Shown here: in pieces, positions 22,773 through 32,660 of the stretch | Position numbering within the stretch: position 1 is the first letter of the stretch | Layout: the number at the start of each line of letters is the position of its first letter | NCBI GenBank assembly: GCA_033782935.1 | Contig: JAWQEG010001436.1 | Span: forward strand, 764,001-828,000 | Reading direction: 5' to 3' | DNA: 64,000 bases | Origin: Petrolisthes cinctipes | Taxonomy: Eukaryota > Arthropoda > Malacostraca > Decapoda > Porcellanidae | Translations under genes and position numbers: made by a program | Notes under the pieces: model-generated | Told to the model about the DNA's origin: nothing | What the model saw: only the letters and a program-made list of their open reading frames with translations | Database searches by the model: none

Positions 22773-23202
22773 CCGGATTCTTCAAACTACGGGTCCCGAA
22801 TTCCTCCAAACTGGGTGGCAGGCTCACAAAAATAAATACATGAATAAAATAGAATAATAATGTTCGTGACAATAAAATAAATATGAAGTTCATACGTGAA
22901 TCCACCTAACATATTTTTATAATCGAATATTCATATATTTAATTATCAATAAAACAAAATCATTGCACAAATATTAGCCTTCTTGAGAGAGAATGAGAGA
23001 GAGAGAGGGAGGGGTAGGTGAGGCAGTGTTTATAATTCTGGTTAGAATTCCTTTTAATCATAAATATTACATTTCAGTTTCTGGCCTTGTATTTTCTTTG
23101 GTTGATAATTCTGATCATTTGTAAAAGATCTTTCTGTATGGGTCGCGAATATGATGTCATAGTAAAAACTGGGTCACGACTGAAAAAGTTTGAAGAACCC
23201 TG
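22773..23202 (+). mobile_element. hAT-like non-autonomous element (right arm copy)
   Basis: Left end CCGGATTCTTCAAACTACGG, right end TTTGAAGAACCCTG. Flanks CTTTAAAC (22765-22772) and CTTTATAC (23203-23210) are the 8-bp duplication. Same site as in the left arm. Confidence 0.75.
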
Positions 23203-23825
23203 CTTTATACTATTGGTGATTCGATACCGTTCACAGTGTATGCTTCATTCATTCCTCCTGACACACGTCTCTCTACCTGATCATTCGTTACCCTCCTATA
23301 TAGCTCCACCCACATTTCTCTCCTCCTCTCCCACTAACATCCCCCCTCCCTCCACCTGCAACTGTTACCAGATCCGACGAGGCACAAACCAAGTTGCTGA
23401 TGGATGGGGTGTGGACCATTGATCTGTCCGGAGCTATACGTGTAGAAAGTATCTGTGAGTACCCCACCAGGTGCGTCATCTGGGCGCCTCTTTCTCTTAA
23501 TCTAATTTTTCTTCCATATTTTCCGTGTGACCTCCTGGGCCTACGGTTGTCTCTTGGCTGACCAACAGTATTTGCTTGGGAGGTGGGTTCTGACTACACC
23601 ACCCCTCGCATTAGGCAGGTTCGGTGGTGGGGAAGTTCCTTCCGCACAAACTTCGACCCACTAGCTGGTACTGGAGAACGCCGCCAGTCTACCACGGGGG
23701 GGGGGGGGGGGAGAGAGAGTAAAGGCAACTTTTATTTCCCTAAATTATTGTCCATTTTTGGGGGGTTGATACAATAGTTAAGGGAGGTAGGTGAGTGTGC
23801 GAGGAGAGGGGTCGGTCGTAGTCCG

Positions 23826-24855
23826 ATGCCCCGAATGGATGTTTCCCTGACTAGCCTCCCTCCTCCTCATGGAGGGAGGTTAACGACCAAGGACCAAACT
23901 AGAACAACGGCTGACAATAATGGAATCCCGACGGCAGACAGACAACGGCTATTTGATATTGAAATTCTTTCCAAGAATGCTCGTTATGTGAATGTTCGAT
24001 GTGTAAATGAGAGTCAGGCTCTCAAGACTGTTAACCCCTTTATCATCAAAAAGGTCCTTGATGGTCAAGCAGGTGGCAGTCTTGATTATGCTAAGAAGTT
24101 GCGTGATGATAGTCGCCTGGTGAAAGTACTGAAGGCATCCTAGGTTAAGGATCTCCTTAAACTGACGCAGATTCATGACCTTAAGGTGAAAACCTCTATT
24201 CCAGTGGGGCCAAATACCTGTAAGGGCGTCATTTTCCATAGGGATTTGGCCGCTCTGAATGAGGCAGACATTCTGGAGGGAATGAAGGACCAAGGCGTTG
24301 TTGATGTTCAAAGTATGACCAGGATGAGAGAGAACAAGAGAGAGAAATTTGGCTTATGTTTTATGACTTTTGCTTCACCTCAGATTCCGGGCACGGTTAA
24401 GATTGGTTACGAAATAGTTCACGTTAGACCATATATACAGAAACCGATGCGTTGTTTCCGTTGCCAGAAATTCGGACACACAGCATTGAGGTGCATTAAT
24501 CAAGATTAAGGATCATTCACTTGTGGTAAATGTGCAGGTAGTCACGAGACAGAATTGTGTAGAGACAGTTCTAAAGTGTGCTAATTGTGGCGGCCCCCAC
24601 CACGCAAGTGTAGGTGACTGCAGGAGCTTTAAAGTGGAGACTGAAGCAATGGCATACATGAGGGCTCATGATGTCAGTTATGGTGAGGCAAAGAGGAAGG
24701 TGGAGGGGGTTAACCAAACTCCCACAGTTTCCTATGCTGCAGCTATGACTGGCACCACTGCTACTGCTAATGCAACTGATGTTAACGTGATTATCCAGGC
24801 TGAAGACAAAGAAATTAAAGAATTAAAAGATCAAGTAAGCAAATTAATGCTTTAA
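23826..24855 (+). pseudogene. LINE-B ORF1, zinc-knuckle protein, broken
   Basis: Begins MPRMDVSLTSLPPPHGG. An in-frame TAG sits near 24141 and a frame change near 24505. Recognisable parts are an RNA-binding-like middle (RYVNVRCVNESQALKTVNPF, GVIFHRDLAALNEADILEGM), a first zinc knuckle CFRCQKFGHTALRC (near 24450-24490), a second in a shifted frame (CGKCAGSHETELC) and a third CANCGGPHHASVGDC (near 24577-24620). Three knuckles in series are usual for jockey/I-type ORF1 proteins, which coat the element RNA. C-terminal Lys/Glu-rich helices follow to about 24855. Confidence 0.75.
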
Positions 24856-25202
24856 GTTGAAAATTTAACAAAGAAATTAGAAGAAATTGTTGCATCAAAC
24901 CAACAAAAGAAGCACCCCAAGGTTGATGATACCGTATCAGCTTCTAAATCTCATGTTCTCGCTCAGGTGACTCCCATGAAGCCTGCATCCGGGAGTCGTC
25001 CGGTTCATCGCGAGACGAGCCGTTCGAGGACTGGCTCTGTAACTCGTGGAGAAAAACAGGCGATGGAGGCTACAATCGCGAAACCCTCCCGAGAGAGGTC
25101 CCCGGGAAGTGCAGGGGAGGAGGAGGGTCTTCCCTCCCTGCACAAAAAGGTTCGGGCAGACGAACAAGGCCCCCCAAAAACCCTAAACGGCGATAATCTT
25201 CG

Positions 25203-28200
25203 CGCTAAACATAATCCAATGGAACTGTCGAAGTCTTAGAGCTAGATTAAATGAACTCAAACTTTTGGCTTGTTCTTACGCTGCCGATATTATTGCCCTT
25301 CAGGAAACTCATCTGAACGACCAAGTTGAAGACGAGGTTGTTCAGCTTCGGAACTACAGGTTAATTAGGAGGGACCGTGGGGGGAGGGGTGGAGGTGGAG
25401 TGGCAATCTACATCCGCCATAACCTCCCTTTCACTGATGTGCCCTGTAATTTTCCTCTGGAAAGTGTCGCTTGCAGAGTAAAATTCGGTGGCACCTACCT
25501 GACTATCTGTTCTGTCTACTGTCCTCCTGACACAGTAACCTATGATGATGTTTTTGATCTACAGGACAGTCTGCCCTGTAGAAAATTAATTGTAGGAGAT
25601 TTTAATGCTCATCATACGTTATGGGGTTCCCTGCAGGATGACAGAAAGGGGGAACAGATGGCTAGGCTAATCAGTGATTCCAATTTGATTCTTCTGAACG
25701 ACGGTAGTCCGACGAGAGTTGATGATAATACTGGTAAATTTAGCGTCCTTGACCTATCTCTGGTCTCCCCATCAATTGCAGCCTCTTGCCAGTGGCTACC
25801 TGTTGACGACTCATTGGGAAGCGACCATTTTCCTATTTTGATTAAATTTAAAAGCGACACTATTAAAGAGCCTTCAGCACCTAAATTTAACGTAAAAAAA
25901 GCAGACTGGGTGTCCTTCACAAAGGGTGTCAATATTGAAATTGTTGGAGAAACCATTGATGATAAAGTAAATAATATTCAAGATAATATCCTCAAAGCCG
26001 CAATGGCAACAATTCTTATAAGACTTCAATAGATAGCGCAAAGCATAGAGTTCCATGGTGGACGCCAGATTGCCGCAGGGTACTGTGTGAGAGGAATAGA
26101 GCCTACAGGCTTTTCAAAAATCACATTAGTGATGAGAACTGCAAGTATAAACTTGCGAGAGCTAGGGCTCGTAGAACCATCAGACAAGCCAAACGAGACT
26201 CCTGGCGATGCTTTGTCTCTAGAATTAATAGTGAAACATCAATTTTCCAAGTCTGGTCCACTGTTAAAAAATTATATAAGAAAATAATCTCCAATAAAAT
26301 TACCAACATTTCTTTTAATAACATCAACTATGATGAACCTAGAGACATTGCTCACGCCCTCGCCAGGCAGTTCTCTTTTGCTAGCAGCTCTGAAAATTAC
26401 CATCCAGTTTTCCTGCCCATCAAGGAAGCATCAGAGCTGCAGCATATTGACTTTGCCACAGGAGATGAATTAGATTACAACAGTGATCTAACAATGCAAG
26501 AGCTTGTCCAAGCCCTAGGAGCCTGTAGTGGGACATCCCCAGGACCTGATGAGATCTTGATCATGGGTCCATGATCAAGTTGTTGCAAATGTTTAACGAG
26601 ATTTGGAGGGGTCACACCTTTCCAAACTCATGGCAATTTGCGAATGTTATTCCCATACCGAAAGGAGGGGGGGACCTCAGATCGACTACATCGTATCGCC
26701 TTATTGCGCTCACAAGTTGCTTATGCAAGGTCATGGAACGAATTGTTAACCGTAGGCTATTTCATTTTTTAAATTCCAGGAATTTGCTGGTTGACGAGCA
26801 GTGTGGCTTCCGTGAAGATCGCCAGACGCTCGATCAGCTAGTAAACCTGGAAGTTCAAATTCAAGAGGCATTTGCCAAAAATTATTTCTTATTGCAGTAT
26901 TTTTAGACATTGAAAAGCCTACGACATGACTTGGCGACATGGCCTCCTCAGGAAACTATATGCGATGGGATTACGCGGTAACCTGCCCTTTTTTGTTAAG
27001 AATTTCATTTCTGACAGAACTTTCTCTGTCAAGCTTTTTTCGGAAACAGTCACTTTCTCGGACATATTTGTCCAGGCAAACGGGGTCCCCCAGGGGAGTG
27101 TTCTGTCTCCGACCTTATTTCTATGTATGATCAATGACATTCTACCAGCTCCTCGAAATCTTAAATACTCACTGTATGCAGATGATATGCGATATGGCAC
27201 TCCAGCTGTAGTGCAGAGTTTTTTGGCAACTCGGATCTAATTGGCACTGGATTTGATTCACAATTGAGGCCTCCAGTGGGGTTTTAAGTTTTCAATAAGA
27301 AAGAGTGTAGGGGTTATTTTCACTCATAGGAAGAAGCCAGACGTCCGGCTGACTATGGGTGACAACCCCCTACCTATATTAAATTCAACTAAATTTCTTG
27401 GACTGCATTTTGACAGTCAACTGACATGGCGAGTCCATGTCAGTCAGTTAAAAACTAAATGTCTAAAAGCACTTCATTTGCTGAAGTGCATTTCTGGTAT
27501 CCAATGGGGAGCAGATAGGAAGTCATTGCTAATGCTATATAAAGCCCTGATTAGATCTAGAGTAGATTATAGGTCAATAGTGTATGGTTCGGCATTCGAG
27601 TCTGTTTTGAAAGGTTTGAATGTTGTGCAGAATGCTTGTTTGCGTGTGTGTCTTGGAGCCCTACGTTGCACTCGAATTGAGCGTCTAGAGGTGGAGTCAC
27701 AAGTGCCTCCCCTCCGTCTAAGACGAGACTAAAAACTTTTAGTGTACTGTGGTAAGAAATCCAGGGTGCCGAGTCATCTTCCCTGAATGCCTTGCTTCGG
27801 CAACAGCACCCGGGGGGCCATGGCGCTAGGCCCCTGGCAGAGGGACCGAGTCATCCGTCTGGGAACCCCTGCGCCCCAGGGGGCACTGGCGTGAGGCCAA
27901 TGGGGACCAGGCCCCAAGTTCAGGTACCCGGGGAGCCGAGTCATCATCCCGGTAATGCCTTGGTGAGGCATTTGCAATCGGGGGGTCATAGAGATAGGCC
28001 CCTAGAAGGGTTGAGTTATCCGCCTGGGCGTCGCATGGTCCCGGAGGGCACTGGCGTGAGGTCCCTCAGAGCAAGACTCCACGACCTCGTAGAGTGTGTC
28101 GGTACAGAATTATCAACAATCGATTCCCTGGTTTTAGTATACATTGCACCCTGGGTAACACCCACCTTCACTATTGTGGATTCCTGGCTGCCAGGGGATA

Positions 28201-29086
28201 AATCCCGGGTGCCGGAGGTGGAGGTACACCAGATGTTTCGTGAGATAATTGTTAAACATCTATCATATTTCCATCTGTATACCGACGGCTCCAAGACGGA
28301 TGAATGTGTGAGTGCAGGTGTGTGGTCGACCGAATACCAGTTAAGGTTCAGACTGCCGAATCATACATCGATTTTTCTTGCAGAACTTTTTGCTATTAAT
28401 AAAGCTTGGATTTTGCCCTATCGACGACCCACGATAGGATAGTTATTTTTACTGATTCTTTAAGTTCACTTAAAGCTATTAAATCCTTGAATACTACTAA
28501 CAACGAAATACAGGGTAATATCATTAGTAAGCTGTTTTGTGCCAATAAATCAATCAAGCTAATATGGGTACCTTCACATTATTATATCTATGGCAATGAA
28601 CAGGCTGATATACTAGCAGGGTCAACTGTTGATCTGGACCTTAGAATAGTCCGTACGGATCTCAGGTGTTTTGTTTCCCTCATTAAATCTCGAATTCCTC
28701 TCCTGTGGCAAAGGCAGTGGACCAGATTAAACATTACCAATAAAGTAAAAAAAGTAATTGAACCCTGGGGCACGTCATCATGGCGTAGCAGTAGAGACGA
28801 GGTGGTGTTGGCCCGTCTAAGGGTAAACTCCACCAGATTAACCCATCTCGAACCCTACATTAACAGAAATTTTCCCCCTGAGTGCCTATTATTCACATCA
28901 ATTATGTCTATAAGTCATTTACTAATTTCTTGCAACAAGTTTGAAAATCAAGGAAATAAAATTAAACAATATTTTCAATTTAAAAATATAGCTTTTACCA
29001 TCGAAAATATTCAATCAGATGATAAGAATATTATAAACAAACTGATAAGTTTTCTGAGGGAGACAAAACTTTATGACCTAATATAG
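25203..29086 (+). pseudogene. LINE-B ORF2, endonuclease / RT / RNase H, broken
   Basis: Endonuclease 25205-25860 (IIQWNCRSLRARLNELKL, IIALQETHLND, VGDFNAHHTLWGS, LGSDHFPILI). The frame breaks near 26030 and continues to about 26575 in another (PWWTPDCRRVLCERNRAYRL). RT pieces follow at 26600-27240 (RLIALTSCLCKVMERIVNRR, GVPQGSVLSPTLFLCMINDI, YSLYADDM) with breaks near 26900 and 27240. Thumb 27355-27730 (LGLHFDSQLTWRVHVSQL). A GC-rich duplicated insert is at 27765-28085. RNase H is at 28270-28640 (YTDGSKTDECVSAGVWS, FTDSLSSLKAIKSL, WVPSHYYIYGNEQAD), with a break near 28440. The C-terminal part is open to the stop at 29086. Catalytic residues are largely kept, so decay is recent to moderate. 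Confidence 0.85.
27765..28085 (+). repeat. GC-rich direct duplication inside LINE-B ORF2
   Basis: Two related units of about 160 bases, each with CCGAGTCATC, a CTTGG/CTTCG hairpin-like part, CGGGGGG, TAGGCCCCT, GTTATCCGCCTGGG or CATCCGTCTGGG and GGGCACTGGCGTGAGG. Base composition is strikingly richer in G and C than the LINE around it. It lies between the RT thumb and RNase H and is partly readable in the ORF frame (Pro/Gly/Arg-rich). Origin unknown. Confidence 0.6.
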
Positions 29087-29181
29087 ATTGATATAATAAA
29101 ATGGAACCATTGGCTTAATGACCTTTGTCTATATGCCACCGGTTGATAGCCAATAAATCCAAGAAGTGAGTACCCCACCAG

Positions 29182-29702
29182 ATCTGCTGAGGTGAGCATC
29201 TTCTGCGCTACAGTGTGGTGTTCTGTGTTGGAATGATCATTATTGAGGCAGTGGTGTTACATTGGAATATTTTGTTATGTTTGGGTGATTAATGTGTGCG
29301 ACTTTATATATCCGTAATTAGGACCTGCCTGCAGCCAAGGGCCGGGCTGGATCGGAATATTCCTAGTTTGTCCGAGGTTCACCAATCATTCCGGCTGTGT
29401 GTAGTGGACGAGTGGCCAGCGACAGTATATTTTTATTCTTCTCGTCAGTGTCGACGAGTATACAGGGAACTTCTAGTTTACCTAACCTGCAGCTCTCCCT
29501 TTTGTTTATGGTGAGGCCTGAGGTATCCAGGTGTGAGGCGACTACTAGCCACTCTTCGTTATTTATATTTTGTACTGATTGAGGGTATGGTACTGATTAG
29601 TTAATATATTATATTGTATATATTTTATTCTGTGTATTGTTATCCTGAGTCAATCTGGTGACCCTAGTTCAATACCTTAGTGGACCTTTTTAAACCTTTA
29701 CA
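29182..29702 (+). repeat. gypsy-1 5' LTR, distal part
   Basis: Continuation of the LTR begun at 23441-23470. It ends in CA at 29702 directly before the candidate primer-binding site. A short ORF inside is not conserved-looking. Confidence 0.65.
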
Positions 29703-29908
29703 AGTGACGACCTCGCCAGGATTGAACACTGGTTATCTGGATTGTCTCGGTATACAATATACTTGATAGTGGTAGGTGTTAGTAGCAATTCTCCTAACAG
29801 TCCCATTTTCATTTTTTTTTTTCTCTCTCTCTCTCGTCGTCCTTGGGGCCCGGAGGCGAGATTTCACCTTTGTTTATATATGTTATTTAAGATTTGCCTA
29901 TTTTTGAC

Positions 29909-30875
29909 ATGGATGAATTTGATAATATTAAAGCTCAAGGAGTCTCATTGGGGCTTGATGGCGAAGCTCTTGGTAAATTTATAATTCATCAACAATCTGT
30001 ACTTAAAGAGGAAAGAGCTAAGAGATAAAGAGCGTGAGGAGAGAGCTAAAGAGCGTGAGTTTGAACAAGAGAAAATGAGGCTAGATCATGAATTAGAACT
30101 AGCTCGTTTACAGAACCATAATAGCAAAGTAGCCGTTCCTGAACTAGCTTCACTTCCTTCATTACCTGTTTTTGGAGACGGGGAAGATATTTCCTCTTAT
30201 TTCACCCGCTTTGAGAGAATAGCCAATTTACTCAATATAGATAAATCCACCTATGCTGTAAGATTAGGCAGTCTTCTGACTGGCAAAGCTGTTGAGATTT
30301 ATACTAGTTTGGCTCCAGAGATTATTGCTGACTATGACAGAGGGTTTTGTAAGACACCTGACGGTTATCGCCTGGAGTTTAAAAATGCTAAAATTAGACA
30401 AGGCGAGACTTATGAACAATTCTCGGTAAGCTTGGTACGATTGCTTGACCAGTGGGTAGATTCCTGCCAGATTGATCATACTTATGATGCTCTTAGATCT
30501 TTTATTGTTCTTGATCAATTCAAATCTAGTGTTTGCACAGAGTTGCGAACTTTTTTAAAGGAACATAATGTGACTGACCTAACTTCAGAATTGGCAGACA
30601 ATTGGGCAATTGCTCATGGCGCCTACCCTAAGTCCAACAGTCGTCCTGACCTTGATAAAGGTAAGAAGAGTGTATCAATTAAAGTTAGTTCCCCAGAGTC
30701 TGATCATGCACATCAGCGGTTTAGACCTAAATGCCATGGTTGTGGAGAAGTAGGACACATCAGACCAAAATGTCCTAAGAACCCTCGAGCCTTTCAACAT
30801 GTTCAGTGTGTTAATTTCTCACTTGAAGATTCTTCTGACAAGAAATTTTATGTCTCTGGAACTATTAATCATTAA
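29909..30875 (+). pseudogene. gypsy-1 gag
   Basis: Starts at ATG 29909 (MDEFDNIKAQGVSLGLDGEA). A 1-2 base loss near 30027 breaks the frame, which continues as an E/R-rich helix (KEREERAKEREFEQEKMRLD) and a capsid-like region (LPVFGDGEDISSYFTRFERI, LGSLLTGKAVEIYTSLAPEI, GETYEQFSVSLVRLLDQW). One zinc knuckle, CHGCGEVGHIRPKC, lies near 30733-30775. The capsid motif order is that of the Ty3/gypsy family with SCAN-like gag. The gag frame ends at 30875; protease continues in another frame. Confidence 0.8.
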
Positions 30876-31155
30876 TGGGTCTTGGGTGAGTACTGTTCTT
30901 AGAGATACAGGCTGCTCCTGCATCATTGTATCCGAAGAAAAACTTCCTGATGTGGATATTGCTAGTTGTAAACGGGTGAAAGTGGCTGATTACTTTGGCA
31001 GGGAGGATTATTTTCCTCTGGTTAAGTGTTACATCCTTTGTCCATATTATATTGGGTGGGCAACCGCAGTTAGAGCTCCTATTAAATTTTGTAGTGTACT
31101 GGTAGGCAATATCCCTGGTGCCAATGACCCTGGTTGTCCTAATGAGGCTAAATAA
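30866..31155 (+). pseudogene. gypsy-1 aspartic protease
   Basis: Retroviral-type protease with active site LRDTGCS (near 30898-30918), preceded by NGSWVSTV, and followed by flap-like and core sequence (VADYFGREDYFPLVKCYIL, IKFCSVLVGNI). The frame differs from gag by a small shift, then ends at TAA near 31155. It cleaves the Gag-Pol precursor in functional elements. Downstream comes integrase directly, with no reverse transcriptase between. Confidence 0.75.
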
Positions 31156-31260
31156 GACAAACTTATCTGTAATGGAAAAGAACCTATTCAGGATGTCAAA
31201 GCCGTGCAAACTAGAGCAAGTAAGTCTAAGAGAGTACATCCACTTGTGTTACCCAAAGTA

Positions 31261-32340
31261 CAAGCATTAAATCTAACCCCAATCCAGTTTGCTGAATTAC
31301 AGGAGCAATGTGAGACTTTAGCTGCTATAAGGAGCAAGGTTGAACTTGGTGAGACGGAGACAATGCGTGATGGTTCAGGATAGAGATTCGAAAAGATAAA
31401 CAACTTAATATATCGCACTTGTGTTCACTCCAAACTTAGGGACCGCATTGGCCGCAAATTCGTTGTAATTCCAGCTGATTGTCGGAAGATAGTTCTCAGT
31501 GTCGCTCATGAAAGCCCTCTTGCCGGACATTTCTCAAATAGGAAAACTGAGTTGAGGGTGCGTGATCAATTTTATTGGCCAGCTATGTCTTCTGACATAA
31601 GAGATTATTGTAAATTTTGTGACAAGTGTCAGTGAATGTCTCAGAAAGGTAGACTCAGACCAGTTCCGTTGAAGCCAATGCCGATAACTGAGCCCTTCGC
31701 TCGTGTCGCTATTGACCTTGTTGGCCCTTTGTCTCTACCATCATCTAAGGGACATAGATACATATTGACCATGATAGATTATGCAACAGGATTTCCAGAA
31801 GCACTTCCCCTTAAGGAAATAGACAGTGTATCTGTGGCTGAAGCTTTAATATTAATTTTCTCTACAGTAGGTATACCAAGGGAAATTCTTTCAGATAGAG
31901 GGACTCAGTTTACATCGGCCCTACTGGTTGAACACCACAAGTTACTAGGGGTTAAACCACTTTTTACTACTCCTTACCATCCCAGCTGTAATGGCAGAGT
32001 TGAACGCTTGCACAGTACATTGAAAGCCTATTTGAGGAAGTTATGTTCTGACAAACCAAAAGAATGGCACCGGTACCTGGTTCCAACTATGTTTACATTA
32101 TGAGAAGTACCGAGTGACAGAACGGGGTTTTCTGCATTTGAACTCCTTTACGGTAGGCCTGTGAGAGGGCCTCCACTTTCCAGTATGTCATTGACTTGAG
32201 GGAGAAATTAAAGGACTGTGCCAAAATAGCAGCTCAAAACGAAGAGGTGAGCTCGGCCAGGTATCGTTCCTATTTTGATGTAAAGTCCCAGAATCGTCAC
32301 TTCAAACACAGGGATGAGGTCCTAGTTACCCATAACTCCC
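31261..32340 (+). pseudogene. gypsy-1 integrase
   Basis: N-terminal zinc-binding part: HESPLAGHFSNRKTELRVRD, FYWPAMSSDIRDYCKFCDKC (about 31507-31632). A TGA stop follows near 31634, then an open core 31636-32103. Catalytic D,D(35)E residues are IDLVGPL (about 31708), SDRGTQF (about 31890) and GRVER (about 31996). A stop near 32101 breaks the TGFSAFELLYGRPVRGP segment. A C-terminal part (KSQNRHFKHRDEVLV) follows to about 32340. In a live element this integrates the cDNA. Confidence 0.85.
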
Positions 32341-32367
32341 TATGGCAGTTCCACTACAGCTGAATTA

Positions 32368-32660
32368 GATTCTAAAGGTAATGGGCCACAGGTATCCCTA
32401 GACTTAAATCAAGCTCAGACGGATGACGTAAGTAGACTTGCTATTTCATATAACGATGTGTTTTCCAAGTTACCTGGTTGCACAGATTTGATCAGACATG
32501 ATATTAATTTATCTTCAACTGAAAAGTTCAGAGCCAAATCTTATCCAATTCCTATTCACCTCCAGAGTTAATTTGAGGAGGAAGTTGACAGCCTTTATGA
32601 TTAAGGCATAATAAGGTTGTCTTCTTCCCCCTATTGCTCCCCAGTTGTTATGATTAAGAA
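32368..32660 (+). pseudogene. gypsy-1 reverse transcriptase, N-terminal fragment after integrase
   Basis: Frame reads SRLAISYNDVFSKLPGCTDL, IRHDINLSSTEKFRAKSYPI, PIHLQS, FEEEVDSLYD, GIIRLSSSPYCSPVVMIKK with two stops. This is the linker and first RT motif of Ty3/gypsy elements (the SP(Y/W)(C/A)SP box). It lies downstream of integrase, not upstream. LINE-C sequence begins right after MIKK, so fingers, palm and RNase H are missing. Confidence 0.8.

Larger units (their letters stand above)
21457..23439 (+). repeat. Right arm of the 6.5 kb inverted-repeat structure
   Basis: Starts with GGCGAAATGCTGTGGCTGGG and ends with GATCTGTCCGGAGCTATAC, the inverted counterpart of the left arm edge. It holds the same nested SINEs and hAT-like element with the same target duplications as the left arm. 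The outer edge is immediately followed by the LTR of gypsy-1 at 23441. Confidence 0.85.
23471..29165 (+). mobile_element. LINE-B: full-length I-type LINE inserted in the gypsy-1 LTR
   Basis: About 5.7 kb flanked by an exact 16-bp duplication GTGAGTACCCCACCAG (23455-23470 and 29166-29181). Order: 5' leader with a G-run near 23697-23710, ORF1 with zinc knuckles, ORF2 with endonuclease, RT and RNase H, and a short 3' end AATAAATCCAAGAA without poly(A). Several stops and frameshifts make it inactive. It is a different family from LINE-A. Confidence 0.9.
23441..32660 (+). mobile_element. gypsy-1: decayed Ty3/gypsy LTR retrotransposon, split by LINE-B and 3'-truncated
   Basis: The 5' LTR starts TGTAGAAAGTATCTGTGAGT at 23441, is interrupted by LINE-B (23471-29165 plus one duplicated 16-mer) and resumes at 29182 to end CCTTTACA at 29702, about 551 bp in total. 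The TGTA...TACA ends fit an LTR. A candidate primer-binding site follows (GTGACGACCTCGCCAGG, about 29704-29720). The internal region runs gag, protease, integrase, then reverse transcriptase N-terminus, where LINE-C cuts it off at about 32660. No 3' LTR is in the window. Several stops and frame changes show it is dead. The integrase-before-RT order is discussed under findings. Confidence 0.8.

Noticed and set aside
30866..32660. Interpretation of gypsy-1 as a Ty1/copia element because of the PR-IN-RT order
   Set aside because: Integrase and RT sequence motifs (H-H-C-C spacing, SPYCSPVV box) are Ty3/gypsy type, so only the order is copia-like.
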